DNA from: Aquimarina algiphila
Lineage (GTDB): Bacteria; Bacteroidota; Bacteroidia; Flavobacteriales; Flavobacteriaceae
Length of the DNA: 64,000 nt
Assembly (NCBI RefSeq): GCF_007489275.1
Contig: NZ_VLNR01000007.1
Span: forward strand, 25,118-89,117
Reading direction: 5' to 3'
The position numbers were made by a program, and so were the translations under genes. Positions 9,401 to 17,330 of this stretch are shown piece after piece. Each line of letters begins with the position of its first letter. Positions within the stretch are counted from its first letter, which is position 1. The notes under the pieces are model-generated. The model saw nothing but the letters and a program-made list of their open reading frames with translations. It was not told where the DNA came from and searched no databases.

Positions 9401-10418
9401 CAATATCATAGATCCCATCATTATCTGAATCAATATCTAAGAAATCTGGATTGCCATCACCATCTCTATCAAAGGCGTCTTGTACCACATTGTCTCCATT
9501 ACCACTTATATCGTTATCCAAATAGTTATACATATCATCACCGTCATCATCTCCATAAGGATCTAGTCCGTTGCATTCTATGGTGTTAGCTATACCGTCA
9601 CCATCACAATCTGCATCCATAGAATCCAAAATACCATCTTGATCTTTGTCTAAAGGAGAGATGCCACTAGCACATTTAAATCCGTCATTAGAATTTGTAG
9701 TTTCTGTAAGGTTAAGTAACGTAGCTGTTGGGGTGTTACCCTCATAATCATTTATTAAGTATAACCCGCCATTATTATCAGATAAGTATAATCTGTTGTT
9801 AGCATCTGCATAGGCAGCACCAAAAGTACCTCTTGGAAGATTACTAACAGTCTTACTAGAAAATACAGGTGTACCAGATGAAAGATCCCATTTGTATAGC
9901 TTTCCTCTACTACCTCCATAAATGTTTCCGTTAATAAATGCAATATCCGCACATGTACTGGGAGAGGCTACATCAGCCTCGATCACCTCAAATACCGGAG
10001 ATGAAGAACCATTGTAATCTTTTAGGTTTGTTATTTTATGAAATGATTTTTTATTATTGTTCTGAAAAACCCAAAGATTACCATCTGTATCTACATCTGC
10101 TGCATATCCTCCTCCAAAAGCTGTAGTTCCTGACGGTGTTACTGCACCCAAGTCGATAACCATATCTTTGGCGATTCTTAAAAGGTGTTTATCACTATTT
10201 TTAATAGCATATAAATAATTATCTACTACATTATATCCTCCTGCATTATAGGAGGAATAGGTATGTAAAGCATCAGAATATGAACCTGTGATAGGATCAT
10301 AAGCTTTCATTACACCAGAAATAACCTGATAGAAATTACCTTCGTTACAATCAAAAGGCTGTTGAGCAAAGCCCAATGCTCCAAAACATAAAATCAAAAG
10401 AGTAATAATTTTTTTCAT
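6408..10418 (-). CDS. Large T9SS surface protein: beta-propeller, thrombospondin type 3 repeats, DUF4114
   Basis: A 1336-aa protein. A signal peptide ends at GFAQ. Residues about 25-245 look like a propeller (repeated NLYAIKNSD and GNIYGGSRGKLYKWD blades). Residues 255-505 are a run of calcium-binding thrombospondin type 3 repeats (DxDxDG, e.g. DKDQDGILDSMDADCDGDG). Residues about 600-735 match DUF4114, ending in the typical GFEDIRRDYASCDQDFNDALF. About residues 740-1230 are unassigned beta-rich sequence. The final 85 residues, from LMNYPNPFSTQTTI to GNFLIRY, are a T9SS sorting domain. Probably a calcium-stabilised adhesin or matrix protein. Monocistronic. Confidence 0.85.
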   Translation of the reverse strand: MKKIITLLILCFGALGFAQQPFDCNEGNFYQVISGVMKAYDPITGSYSDALHTYSSYNAGGYNVVDNYLYAIKNSDKHLLRIAKDMVIDLGAVTPSGTTAFGGGYAADVDTDGNLWVFQNNNKKSFHKITNLKDYNGSSSPVFEVIEADVASPSTCADIAFINGNIYGGSRGKLYKWDLSSGTPVFSSKTVSNLPRGTFGAAYADANNRLYLSDNNGGLYLINDYEGNTPTATLLNLTETTNSNDGFKCASGISPLDKDQDGILDSMDADCDGDGIANTIECNGLDPYGDDDGDDMYNYLDNDISGNGDNVVQDAFDRDGDGNPDFLDIDSDNDGIYDIVEAGQGDKDTNNDGIYNGSDTNFQDTDNDGIANSFDPDQTGTTFIPLDTDNDNIYDCYDIDSDNDGIVDIIEGQESNAYIGLSNIDEDKDGLDDAFDTDFGGTTNGTVNTDGTDGYDHLDTDSDNNGILDSTEAYDSDGDGVAETTASGIDNDNDGLDDSFDLRKSSFAPENGGQSPNSFPIPEICDRYNYLGDFSSDGTPLYFDEKDVVSQETIDMINDALPEGYPVPDFNPHYISSGYDTDVVVQEQADIWVTFVGEGAGYKNTLGFYTYDINNPSPSMPVPEDITIIFPNVSAVGSGGGLEVGDKVNIGSFPPNTGIGWVLLANAWSDGCVGTGNWQLHSNPDYNPETDPELRYHNVLLSDPENERIILGFEDIRRDYASCDQDFNDALFYITASPYTAIVTDNYVDIDTATDVTSANDGGLESNGDLANLIAKRNFTRTKTNSIFNTKKSQKRFQPGKKSYTSGNKDDLSIYFPKTGIFGTETTYVSSPEDLISITNANAIFSVDYYKGSKRVAAALATSTKGSIYDHSKTICDRLNGSKLLDVRTVKIKNHTIVSTRIERATGEIEYALTFSIKKGDSENEIYSLWNIGNYPEGDYTNFQVWGGSVSQVANIANHILNSFTTDKPLRSHKVSHRVPTVFVEKGSYTNGKLTLNIINKHGSNHINFNGNVRKTEQSPEENITKTITLSGAYHEQVTIDTGYLFDIGFSITGENSPQLDALYLADGPWGIDYLQQGVTIDTFEVIEHDKETKENTYIVERNSIVKGNVKETLNLFRNILAGELTLDISDYDALQFEMFNDKDVEVILVTEGLTNWNNRLRYKIYAASEKKTHTISFSDFTNGSKENETFQKVRSVVFSIQGDYQNFAPFHVEVSDLAFTSTKSISPEIDPETPDAGDDENDEVAQVMDEQPETIRLMNYPNPFSTQTTITVPGVHNELEMTVIDIIGRTVRQERIVPNQNTITFETRDLIPGVYYYTIRGNNKERYKGNFLIRY

Positions 10419-10718
10419 AGCGGTATAGTTTAAGTTTTCAGATGGTTAAAATTAATCTATACTTGTGCCTGATCATGGAGTTATTCGATCAGAGGTAATT
10501 TACTGTAGGTGAATGGATTTTGTATCAGGTTGTATCTGTCTATAGTATTATTGTACAGATTGATAAGAGTATTGTTTCAGATTATTTTTATACTATTCTG
10601 AGACCATTATATAATCATCTGTCAATATTTATTTCTATTTTTAACAAATCATGAAAAAAATGACGATCTATATAGTATGGTCAATTTAAATTTTTTATGA
10701 CTAAATTTTGTTTTAGCT
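10419..10718. other. Divergent intergenic region, 300 bp
   Basis: It separates the large surface protein (minus) from the LemA operon (plus) and should hold both promoters. A TAAATTTTG at 10702-10710 is one base off the TAnnTTTG consensus and lies very close to the LemA start. No exact TAnnTTTG was found. No small gene seen. Confidence 0.5.
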
Positions 10719-11285
10719 ATGAGTGGAATTATGATTATTGTTTTTATTGTTTTAGGTGGTGTTATCCTGTTGTTTTTGGCAGGGATTTCTATTTATAATA
10801 GTTTAGTTACTAAAAAGAACCTTATGGAAGAAGGATGGAGTAGTATTGATGTTTTTCTAAAAAAAAGAAATGACTTAATACCTAATTTGATGGAAACCGT
10901 TAAAGGGTATGCAAGTCATGAAAAAGAGCTTTTTGAAAACGTTACTGCGTCGAGAAACTTAGTTCAGAATGCTAATACGGTATCTGATCAGGGTAACGCA
11001 GAAAATGCACTAAAAAATTCTATGATGAATCTTTTTGCAATTGCAGAAAATTATCCAGAATTAAAAGCAAATCAGAATTTTATCGAAATGCAAAATGAAT
11101 TAAGTGCTATTGAAGAAGAGATTGAGATGGCTCGTCGATATTATAACGGTACCGTAAAAGAGAATAATATAGCAATAGAAAGTTTTCCTTCTAATATTAT
11201 TTCAAATATGTTCAACTTTAATAAGGGAACTTTTTTTGAAATCAAGGAAACATCACAGCGAGAGCCAACAAAAGTATCTTTTTAG
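10719..11285 (+). CDS. lemA: LemA family membrane protein
   Basis: A 188-aa protein with an N-out single transmembrane helix (residues about 4-26) followed by the long helical LemA domain. Family hallmarks are visible: YNSLVTKKNLMEEGWSSIDV, KKRNDLIPNLMETVKGYASHEKE, and AENYPELKANQNFIEMQNEL, then EIEMARRYYNGTVKENN. LemA proteins are widespread envelope proteins of poorly defined role. It is the first gene of a seven-gene operon; its TAG stop is followed immediately by the ATG of a glycosyltransferase, so translation is probably coupled. Linkage to three glycosyltransferases hints at a role in assembling or exporting a glycan (inference). Confidence 0.92.
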   Translation: MSGIMIIVFIVLGGVILLFLAGISIYNSLVTKKNLMEEGWSSIDVFLKKRNDLIPNLMETVKGYASHEKELFENVTASRNLVQNANTVSDQGNAENALKNSMMNLFAIAENYPELKANQNFIEMQNELSAIEEEIEMARRYYNGTVKENNIAIESFPSNIISNMFNFNKGTFFEIKETSQREPTKVSF

Positions 11286-12437
11286 ATGATGTTAAATGTT
11301 TATGCTGCTTATGATGTATTTCCTAGTTCTAAAGGATCATCTACACATATAAAAGAAATGATATCTGAGTTATCGACACATGGGGATGAACTTAGATTAT
11401 TATGTCTAAGGGGAAATGATAAGCTTCCCGCAGTACAAAAGCACGAAAATATCTTAATCAAGAGGTACTATTCTAATGAAAGATTAAATTATTTAGAAAA
11501 AGCCTCTCTGTTCTCTGAAGAAATATTTTTAGAAATTGAAAGAAATAAAAATAATATAGAAATAGCCCATTTCAGAGATATATGGAGTGGTATGGGAATC
11601 ATAGCTCATAAAAATATCAAGTCAGTTTTTGAAGTTAATGCACTTACTTCAATAGAATTGCCTTATCGATACCCCAATCTTACAGATGATTTTCTAAGTA
11701 AACTTAGGTTTTTAGAACAAAAATGTCTCGCAAATTCAGATGTCATTATTACACCTTCATATACAACAAAAAAGCTGTTAGTGTCTGAGTATAATGTTCT
11801 TGAAGATAAGATTAAAGTGATTCCTAACGGAGCATATATTCCTGAGTCTTTTGAAAGACCAAATGACGCTCCAGATAACTATATCATTTATTTTGGAGCT
11901 TTACAACGATGGCAGGGAATAGAAGTGCTTTTAAAAGCGATGACTTTTTTACAGGACTACGAAGATTTAAAATTAGTGATTTGCTCATCTGTAAAAGAAA
12001 AAGCGTTTAAACCATTACAAAAACTAATAGAAAAATTAGAAATTAACGAACGCGTTATAGTAAAGTCAAAATTACAAAGAGAAGAACTTTATAATTATAT
12101 ACATTTCGCAAAATTATCAATAGCCCCTTTAAAAGCATGCAATAGAAATATTATTCAAGGCTGTAATCCTTTAAAAATATTAGAATCTATGGCTTGCGGA
12201 ACTACGATTGTAGCATCAGATTTACCTGTAGTAAGAGAACTTGTATCTGACAAAGAAGCGATGTTAGTAGAACCAGACAGGGAGTTAGATCTAGCTCGAT
12301 GTATCCGTTTTTTACTGGATACTCCAGAAGAGCGTATAGCTTTGTCAGATAGAGCATTAAAGAAAATGAAAGAGGAGTTTACCTGGCAAATACAAGTAAA
12401 AAAGTTAAACCAAGTGTATGAGGATTTAAGAAATTAA
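11286..12437 (+). CDS. Glycosyltransferase family 4 protein (GT-B)
   Basis: A 383-aa protein of usual GT4 length. The N-terminal half has the acceptor-side VFPSSKGSSTHIKEM motif. The C-terminal half has the donor-binding pattern: KVIPNGAYIPESF, YFGALQRWQGIEVLLKA, and NPLKILESMACGTTIVASDLP at the E-x7-E region, although the first Glu is replaced in the usual position. Start: two ATGs lie in tandem directly after the LemA stop. The donor sugar cannot be told from sequence. Cytoplasmic or membrane-peripheral. The next gene begins 1 bp after its stop. Confidence 0.85.
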   Translation: MMLNVYAAYDVFPSSKGSSTHIKEMISELSTHGDELRLLCLRGNDKLPAVQKHENILIKRYYSNERLNYLEKASLFSEEIFLEIERNKNNIEIAHFRDIWSGMGIIAHKNIKSVFEVNALTSIELPYRYPNLTDDFLSKLRFLEQKCLANSDVIITPSYTTKKLLVSEYNVLEDKIKVIPNGAYIPESFERPNDAPDNYIIYFGALQRWQGIEVLLKAMTFLQDYEDLKLVICSSVKEKAFKPLQKLIEKLEINERVIVKSKLQREELYNYIHFAKLSIAPLKACNRNIIQGCNPLKILESMACGTTIVASDLPVVRELVSDKEAMLVEPDRELDLARCIRFLLDTPEERIALSDRALKKMKEEFTWQIQVKKLNQVYEDLRN

Positions 12438-12438
12438 T

Positions 12439-13368
12439 ATGAATAAACAAGGATCTGTTTTAACTGCCGAACAATTTAGTGGAGCTCCTATAGAAAGAGC
12501 ACATTTACATAGGGGCTTTACATCAAAAAAGACACCATTAAAATGGATTCGTTTTTTTAGAGCTTGTGTATTACAAAGAGAACATGCAAATAATAAAAAG
12601 AAAAAAGAAATTAAAAAAATATGGATTGGGGCAGTATCATTAATTGTTCTTGGGTTTATAATTAATTATTTTTATTATTTTCCCGTAGTCATATTGATTA
12701 TAGCAAGCATAGGTGGTGGAATACTACTTACTGTAAATGTTAATAGTAAGTTTAGGAAAAAATATACAGACGGGTTTGATTTTTTTTCAGATTATTTTTC
12801 TGCTTTTTTTACATTAATAGAAGAGGATTTACAACCTCAATCCAGAATTTCGTTAGAAGCTAATGTAAAAAACACAATGCAATCCACAAATTTGGTAAAA
12901 CAAGAAAAACATGAGGCAAACACTTCTGGGTTCATTTCGGGAAGTAATTATTATTATGAAAAAGAGATTAGTAAGGGATCTTGCTTTTTAAGTGACGGAT
13001 GCATGCTTTCCTTTAATTTTACAGAACGATTAAGAAATCGTATTATTACCAAAAGAGGGAGTGTAAGTGGTAAACGAAAAACAAAACGGAAGTATAAATC
13101 GGTATATCCTTTTGTATTAAAAATGAAAATTCCAAAAACGAAATATATACTTAAAAAAGAGGTGGATAAGTCTAATATACAGTTAGCAGAAGACACAAAC
13201 TTTTATATTGTTAAAACCACTAGAAAATTTGATATTAAAAATGAACACCCAGAAAAATATCAACCGTATTCATCAAGCTCTATAGAGATGTTTTCTTCTG
13301 ATTATTTTGCTTTAGAATTAATTAATTTGATAAACGTAAGTTATAGTTGTGTAACTCCAAGAGTGTAA
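12439..13368 (+). CDS. Hypothetical membrane protein (two-helix hairpin)
   Basis: A 309-aa protein. A cytoplasmic N-terminus rich in Lys/Arg (about 60 residues) is followed by two adjacent transmembrane helices (about 61-80 and 81-100). A basic, beta-rich C-terminal domain of some 200 residues contains many short strands (KSVYPFVLKMKIPKTKYILK). The layout recalls DUF3137-type proteins, which often accompany LemA, but I cannot confirm that from motifs. It sits between a glycosyltransferase and a zinc-ribbon-like gene in the LemA operon. Confidence 0.6.
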   Translation: MNKQGSVLTAEQFSGAPIERAHLHRGFTSKKTPLKWIRFFRACVLQREHANNKKKKEIKKIWIGAVSLIVLGFIINYFYYFPVVILIIASIGGGILLTVNVNSKFRKKYTDGFDFFSDYFSAFFTLIEEDLQPQSRISLEANVKNTMQSTNLVKQEKHEANTSGFISGSNYYYEKEISKGSCFLSDGCMLSFNFTERLRNRIITKRGSVSGKRKTKRKYKSVYPFVLKMKIPKTKYILKKEVDKSNIQLAEDTNFYIVKTTRKFDIKNEHPEKYQPYSSSSIEMFSSDYFALELINLINVSYSCVTPRV

Positions 13369-13374
13369 ACCTAT

Positions 13375-13761
13375 ATGGAAGAAAGAAAAAATTGCGAAGA
13401 GACTATCGGATTATTTGTTTTGCGAGCATGTGATACAACAATGGTTCATAATTGTAAAAGATGTGATAAACCCATATGTAATATTCATGCATTTAAGCCT
13501 TTAGAGAATACTAATGCAGAGATAGGAGCACAAAACTTATGTTTAACGTGTTTTACAGAGCAAGACACAAGATTAACCAAAGATATTGAGTTATACTCGA
13601 AAGACCGATATGTGTGGCGTAGAAAAATGATAGAACGTTTTCATAAAGAATATGAGTATATGACCTTTATTGCAGAGGATTATGGAGGACTATTTATGGT
13701 TGATGACTATTATGATAATTATGATGATACCGATGATGGAACTTCTTATTTTGATAGCTAA
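13375..13761 (+). CDS. Small cysteine-rich, probably zinc-binding protein
   Basis: A 128-aa protein with CxxC at residues 27-30 (CKRC), C35 and H38 (CNIH), and CxxC at 56-59 (CLTC), plus C19. This is the spacing of a B-box or zinc-ribbon-like site. The C-terminal 15 residues are strongly acidic (DDYYDNYDDTDDG). No signal peptide or membrane segment, so it is probably cytoplasmic. Its stop is directly followed by the ATG of the next glycosyltransferase. It may be an adaptor or regulatory partner for the enzymes of the operon (inference). Confidence 0.65.
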   Translation: MEERKNCEETIGLFVLRACDTTMVHNCKRCDKPICNIHAFKPLENTNAEIGAQNLCLTCFTEQDTRLTKDIELYSKDRYVWRRKMIERFHKEYEYMTFIAEDYGGLFMVDDYYDNYDDTDDGTSYFDS

Positions 13762-14865
13762 ATGAGCCTTCTTTTTATTACTCAACATTATCACCCTAGC
13801 AAAGGAGGGATGGCAGAATCTTGCGATCGATTAATTCGTAATTTCAGAAAGCATAAGGTAGATGTTCACGTCATTCACTTTACAAATAGAAGAAAAAAGT
13901 TTTACACAGAAGCTGCTGTACAAGGAAGTTATTCTGCGGTGCCAGTTTATAATTCAGAAGAGTTTACGCTTAATCTAGCTTCTCAATTTATAGAAGGATT
14001 ATCCATATTAAGTGATATAAAATATGTTGTTGCGTTTGGTGGACATCTGCCTATTGTTTTAGGACCAATTATTTCAAAATGGATAGATAAACCATTAATT
14101 ACTCTAATTAGAGGTAATGATTTTGATGAAGCAATTTTTTCTAAGAGACGCGAAGCTTTGTTATATACATTAAAACAATCTAAATTTATTTTCACAGTTA
14201 CCGATGAGAAAAGAGATAAAATTGTTAAACTAATACAACATCCAAATGTGTATTTTACGCATAATGGGATTAATTGTAAACTATGGGAACCTGGTAATAG
14301 TCAATTAATACAGATTGATGCATTAAAAAAGAATTCTGAGGAAAGAAAACGAATTGTTATCGTTGGACAATTAAAAGCCAAAAAGGGGATATTAGAATTT
14401 TCAACTACTTTTTCTTCTTTTAGTAATAAAGAAGAATATGAAATTTGGATGGTTGGTGATATAGAAGAGTCTGTCAAGGAATACATTAATCAACTCGATA
14501 TTAAAGTATGTTTTTTTTCATTTGTAAATAAAAATGAATTAATAATCTTTTATCATGCGGCAGATATTATTTTAATCCCTTCTTTTTATGATGGAATGCC
14601 AAATGTATTATTAGAAGCGGGAGCTTCAAAAAATGTGGTTATTGCCTCAAGAGTTGGAGGCATAAAAGATGTAATCGAGCATGAAAAAGATGGCTTTTTA
14701 TTTAATCCATTACAACCTTCGAGTCTTCTAGAAGTGCTCATGAAAGTACATAAATTAGATTCAGAAGCAAAAGCTGAAATTTCTAATCGTTTATTTAACA
14801 AAATAAACAATGAATATACCGAAGAAAAAGAGATCATAAATTATTTAACTAAACTGCAATTATGA
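13762..14865 (+). CDS. Glycosyltransferase family 4 protein (GT-B)
   Basis: A 367-aa protein. The N-terminus ITQHYHPSKGGMAESCDRLIRNF is the classic GT4 start (glycine-rich acceptor loop). Later come FTHNGINCKLW, IVIVGQLKAKKGILEF, and PSFYDGMPNVLLEAGASKNVVIASRVGGIKDVI, which contains the donor-binding E-x7-E-like stretch. It is a second GT4 in the operon with a sequence clearly different from the first, so the two probably add different residues. Its last four bases overlap the start of the following lipoprotein gene (ATGA). Confidence 0.87.
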   Translation: MSLLFITQHYHPSKGGMAESCDRLIRNFRKHKVDVHVIHFTNRRKKFYTEAAVQGSYSAVPVYNSEEFTLNLASQFIEGLSILSDIKYVVAFGGHLPIVLGPIISKWIDKPLITLIRGNDFDEAIFSKRREALLYTLKQSKFIFTVTDEKRDKIVKLIQHPNVYFTHNGINCKLWEPGNSQLIQIDALKKNSEERKRIVIVGQLKAKKGILEFSTTFSSFSNKEEYEIWMVGDIEESVKEYINQLDIKVCFFSFVNKNELIIFYHAADIILIPSFYDGMPNVLLEAGASKNVVIASRVGGIKDVIEHEKDGFLFNPLQPSSLLEVLMKVHKLDSEAKAEISNRLFNKINNEYTEEKEIINYLTKLQL

Positions 14866-15479
14866 AAAAGATATATACTGTAGCATTACTTTGCTTATTG
14901 TTAATCGCAAGTAGCTGTAAAACAAATACCGAAAATAATGCATCAAAAGAGACCGAAGCAAACCATGTTGTAGAAACAACTAATGTTGATGCTCAAATGG
15001 TTATTTCGACAGCAACAGGAGAAAAAATAGGAGGATTTACTCTGGATCCCTTAACGATTTATGCAGGAGGAAATAAGCATACAAGCAAGAACAAACCTGA
15101 TAAGCATAAGTTTTATACCAACGGGTCAATGGTGTATGAAGTTAAGTTTAAAAGTGAAGGTTTTAAATTAAGAGATAAAAATTCAGAGTTATTATGGAAA
15201 ATTAAAATATATCCAGATAAAATTAAGATATCAAACAATGAAGAAAATGAAAATGCTTTTGAAATCAAGAGATACGAAGATAAAATCAAAATAAAGCGTA
15301 ATGAAGAAGAACTGTACGCTATCCAATTAGGTTCTTCCTCGGTTATTATCAATGATGAAGCGCTATACCAATTGTCTTCTGATCAAGATAGCTATGCATA
15401 CGCCATTTTAGCTATAAAAGAAATCCCAGAAGATCAAAAAATATTCATTCTTGCAGAATTGTTGTCACAGCTACAATGA
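14862..15479 (+). CDS. Outer-membrane-type lipoprotein, hypothetical
   Basis: A 205-aa protein with a lipoprotein signal peptide: MKKIYTVALLCLLLIASSC, lipid Cys at residue 19, followed by KTNTENN. The residues after Cys do not match the acidic Bacteroidota surface-export signal, so a periplasm-facing location is likely. The rest (residues 50-205) consists of short charged beta strands with repeated KIKI and NEEN patterns (KLRDKNSELLWKIKIYPDKIKIS), a beta-helix- or sandwich-like repeat. It overlaps the upstream and downstream genes by 4 bp each, showing translational coupling within the LemA operon. Confidence 0.65.
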   Translation: MKKIYTVALLCLLLIASSCKTNTENNASKETEANHVVETTNVDAQMVISTATGEKIGGFTLDPLTIYAGGNKHTSKNKPDKHKFYTNGSMVYEVKFKSEGFKLRDKNSELLWKIKIYPDKIKISNNEENENAFEIKRYEDKIKIKRNEEELYAIQLGSSSVIINDEALYQLSSDQDSYAYAILAIKEIPEDQKIFILAELLSQLQ

Positions 15480-16282
15480 TCTTATTTTATGTATATGGAT
15501 CTGGATTAGGACACCTTAATAGAATACTTAGTTATATCAAGATTAGAAAAATAAAACTTTCATCTTGTATTATTCTAACCAATTCGCAGCATAAAAAATT
15601 TCTTCCGCAAGAAATAAAAATGATGTGTTATCCAGATTCTTTTTTTAAGGATCATGAGTTGTTTTTTAGTACACTTATTCGATGTATTGAAAAGTATGCT
15701 ATCTATGAACTTGTAGTTGATGTTTTTCCATGTGGTTTTTATGGAGAACTTAGTATTCTAGATAGAGTTAATGTAAAAAAAACAATAGTAACTCGTATTC
15801 TTAAAACATCTTATTTTGATAAATATAGTTGTCCTCATTATGACGATTTAATTTTACTAGAAAAGGGAATTGAGCTTGATTATTATAAGTATTCAAATCT
15901 AATATACCTATCTATTCAGGAAGGTTTTGAGTATTCAAAACAAAAACTACCATTAAAAGAACCATTCTTTTTTATTATTCATTCTGAACCTAAAGAAGAA
16001 GTGATTCAATTGTATAAACTGGCGCAGTTATATCAAAAAAACAATGAACATATTTATATTCAAACATTCAGTAAAATAACTGAATTTGATGAAAAAGATG
16101 TGACTTTTATTTTTTCTGAAAAACCAATTCTACCTTTACTTGAACGTTCTGTAAAATTTTTTACAGCTTGTGGATTTAATACTTTTTTTGCAACACAAGA
16201 CTATCGTCAAAAACAACATTTTTTACCCTTTAAAAGAAGGTTTGACGATCAATTTAAAAGAAAAAAATACAATCCATTATAA
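15476..16282 (+). CDS. MurG/GT28-like glycosyltransferase
   Basis: A 268-aa protein. The N-terminus FYVYGSGLGHLNR is the glycine-rich acceptor loop of MurG/GT28-type GT-B enzymes. Near the C-terminus ACGFNTFFATQDY followed by HFLPFKRRFDDQFKRK fits the 'GyNsf.E......P.....eQ..RA' donor-side pattern. At 268 residues it is shorter than typical GT28 proteins (about 350), so one Rossmann half is compact. It is the last gene of the LemA operon and its end overlaps the convergent LytTR gene by 6 bp, leaving no room for a conventional terminator. Confidence 0.65.
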   Translation: MILFYVYGSGLGHLNRILSYIKIRKIKLSSCIILTNSQHKKFLPQEIKMMCYPDSFFKDHELFFSTLIRCIEKYAIYELVVDVFPCGFYGELSILDRVNVKKTIVTRILKTSYFDKYSCPHYDDLILLEKGIELDYYKYSNLIYLSIQEGFEYSKQKLPLKEPFFFIIHSEPKEEVIQLYKLAQLYQKNNEHIYIQTFSKITEFDEKDVTFIFSEKPILPLLERSVKFFTACGFNTFFATQDYRQKQHFLPFKRRFDDQFKRKKYNPL

Positions 16283-16993
16283 CAAGTTTAATCTTCTCAT
16301 GAGTTCAGGTCGATTTGATCGACTTACTGGGATTACATCTTTAGCAATAAGGACACTATTATCTTCTATATCAATGATTTTTTTGATATTGATAATGTAG
16401 GAACGATGTACTTTTAAAAAAAGGTCATCAGGTAATTTTTCTTCAATCTTTTTTAATGTAGAATGAACCGTATAATTCTGTTTTTCAGTTTTAATTAGGA
16501 TATAATCTCCTTTTGCCTCAATTACATTAATAGTGGGAATATTAATTTTAATTAATCTTCTATCGATATTAATATAGAGTTCATTTTCTTCAGAAGTAGG
16601 GTTTAAAGAAGACTCCGTTTTTGTTTCAACTTTTGCCGAAACAGTAGCGTTTTCAGCTTTTTGAATTGCTTTAAGAAAACGAGGTAACGTTATTGGTTTT
16701 ACCAAATAATCTACAATACAGTCATATTCAAAAGCTTCTAGAGCAAAATTCTTGTCAGAGGTCGTTAAAATAATTTTTGGAGGGTTTTTTAGTGTATCAA
16801 TAAAATCAAAACCGGTAAAATCAGGCATGTGGATATCCAGAAATATAAGATCAACTTCTTCTTTATTTAAAAATTTTATAGCCTGAATTGCATTAGGAAA
16901 ATCCTGAATTACATGTAATTCATCAACTTGCGAACAAAGTTGTTGAATAATAGCTCTTGCAGTTTCTTCATCATCAATAATAATACAATTCAT
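16277..16993 (-). CDS. LytTR-family response regulator
   Basis: A 238-aa protein. The receiver domain (1-120) has an acidic pair (DDEE at 7-10), phospho-acceptor D53 in LIFLDIHMPDF, and K in YLVKPI. A LytTR DNA-binding domain occupies about residues 140-238 (RRLIKINIPTINVIEAKGDYILI, LFLKVHRSYIINIKKI). It is the last gene of the seven-gene NO-sensing operon and the only DNA-binding protein in it, so it is the likely transcriptional output. LytTR proteins bind paired direct repeats about 21 bp apart; such a pair lies upstream of this operon. Confidence 0.92.
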   Translation of the reverse strand: MNCIIIDDEETARAIIQQLCSQVDELHVIQDFPNAIQAIKFLNKEEVDLIFLDIHMPDFTGFDFIDTLKNPPKIILTTSDKNFALEAFEYDCIVDYLVKPITLPRFLKAIQKAENATVSAKVETKTESSLNPTSEENELYINIDRRLIKINIPTINVIEAKGDYILIKTEKQNYTVHSTLKKIEEKLPDDLFLKVHRSYIINIKKIIDIEDNSVLIAKDVIPVSRSNRPELMRRLNLL

Positions 16994-17006
16994 ATGATTT
17001 TGATTT

Positions 17007-17327
17007 TTAAATAGTTTTAAGAAATTGTTCTATGGATTCTAAAATTAACATAAATTTTGAATATAATGAAGGATCATTATCTTTTAGTCCCTCTTCAAAA
17101 TTTATTGCAGTCTGGTAACCTTCTTCATATCCAAACATACCAATTTTGTGTTTTAGTTTATGTACATTTTCTGCTGCTTTACTATAAGCATTTGTCGCAT
17201 AGTTGTTAAGGAATTCTTTTTTTTCTTCAGGAAATTCTCGTTTTACGATTCCTATTAACTTTTGTTCGAAAACAACTGAACCGGCAGCCAATTCTTTTAT
17301 ATATATAAGGTTAGGGGTTTCACTCAT
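17007..17327 (-). CDS. Hpt-domain phosphotransfer protein
   Basis: A 106-aa all-helical protein. Residues 56-66, HKLKHKIGMFG, fit the Hpt signature HxLKGxxxxxG, so H56 is the likely phosphorylated histidine. Length fits a stand-alone Hpt. It lies 3 bp after a histidine kinase gene and 13 bp before a LytTR response regulator gene. It therefore probably relays phosphate between the kinases and regulators of this operon. In Gammaproteobacterial H-NOX and NosP circuits several kinases converge on one Hpt; the same logic may apply here (inference). Confidence 0.82.
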   Translation of the reverse strand: MSETPNLIYIKELAAGSVVFEQKLIGIVKREFPEEKKEFLNNYATNAYSKAAENVHKLKHKIGMFGYEEGYQTAINFEEGLKDNDPSLYSKFMLILESIEQFLKTI

Positions 17328-17330
17328 TTC

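Noticed and set aside
8900-9660. Quasi-regular repeats that might suggest a CRISPR array
   Set aside because: They are degenerate, in frame with a coding sequence, and encode calcium-binding DxDxDG repeats; there are no constant repeats or unique spacers of fixed length.
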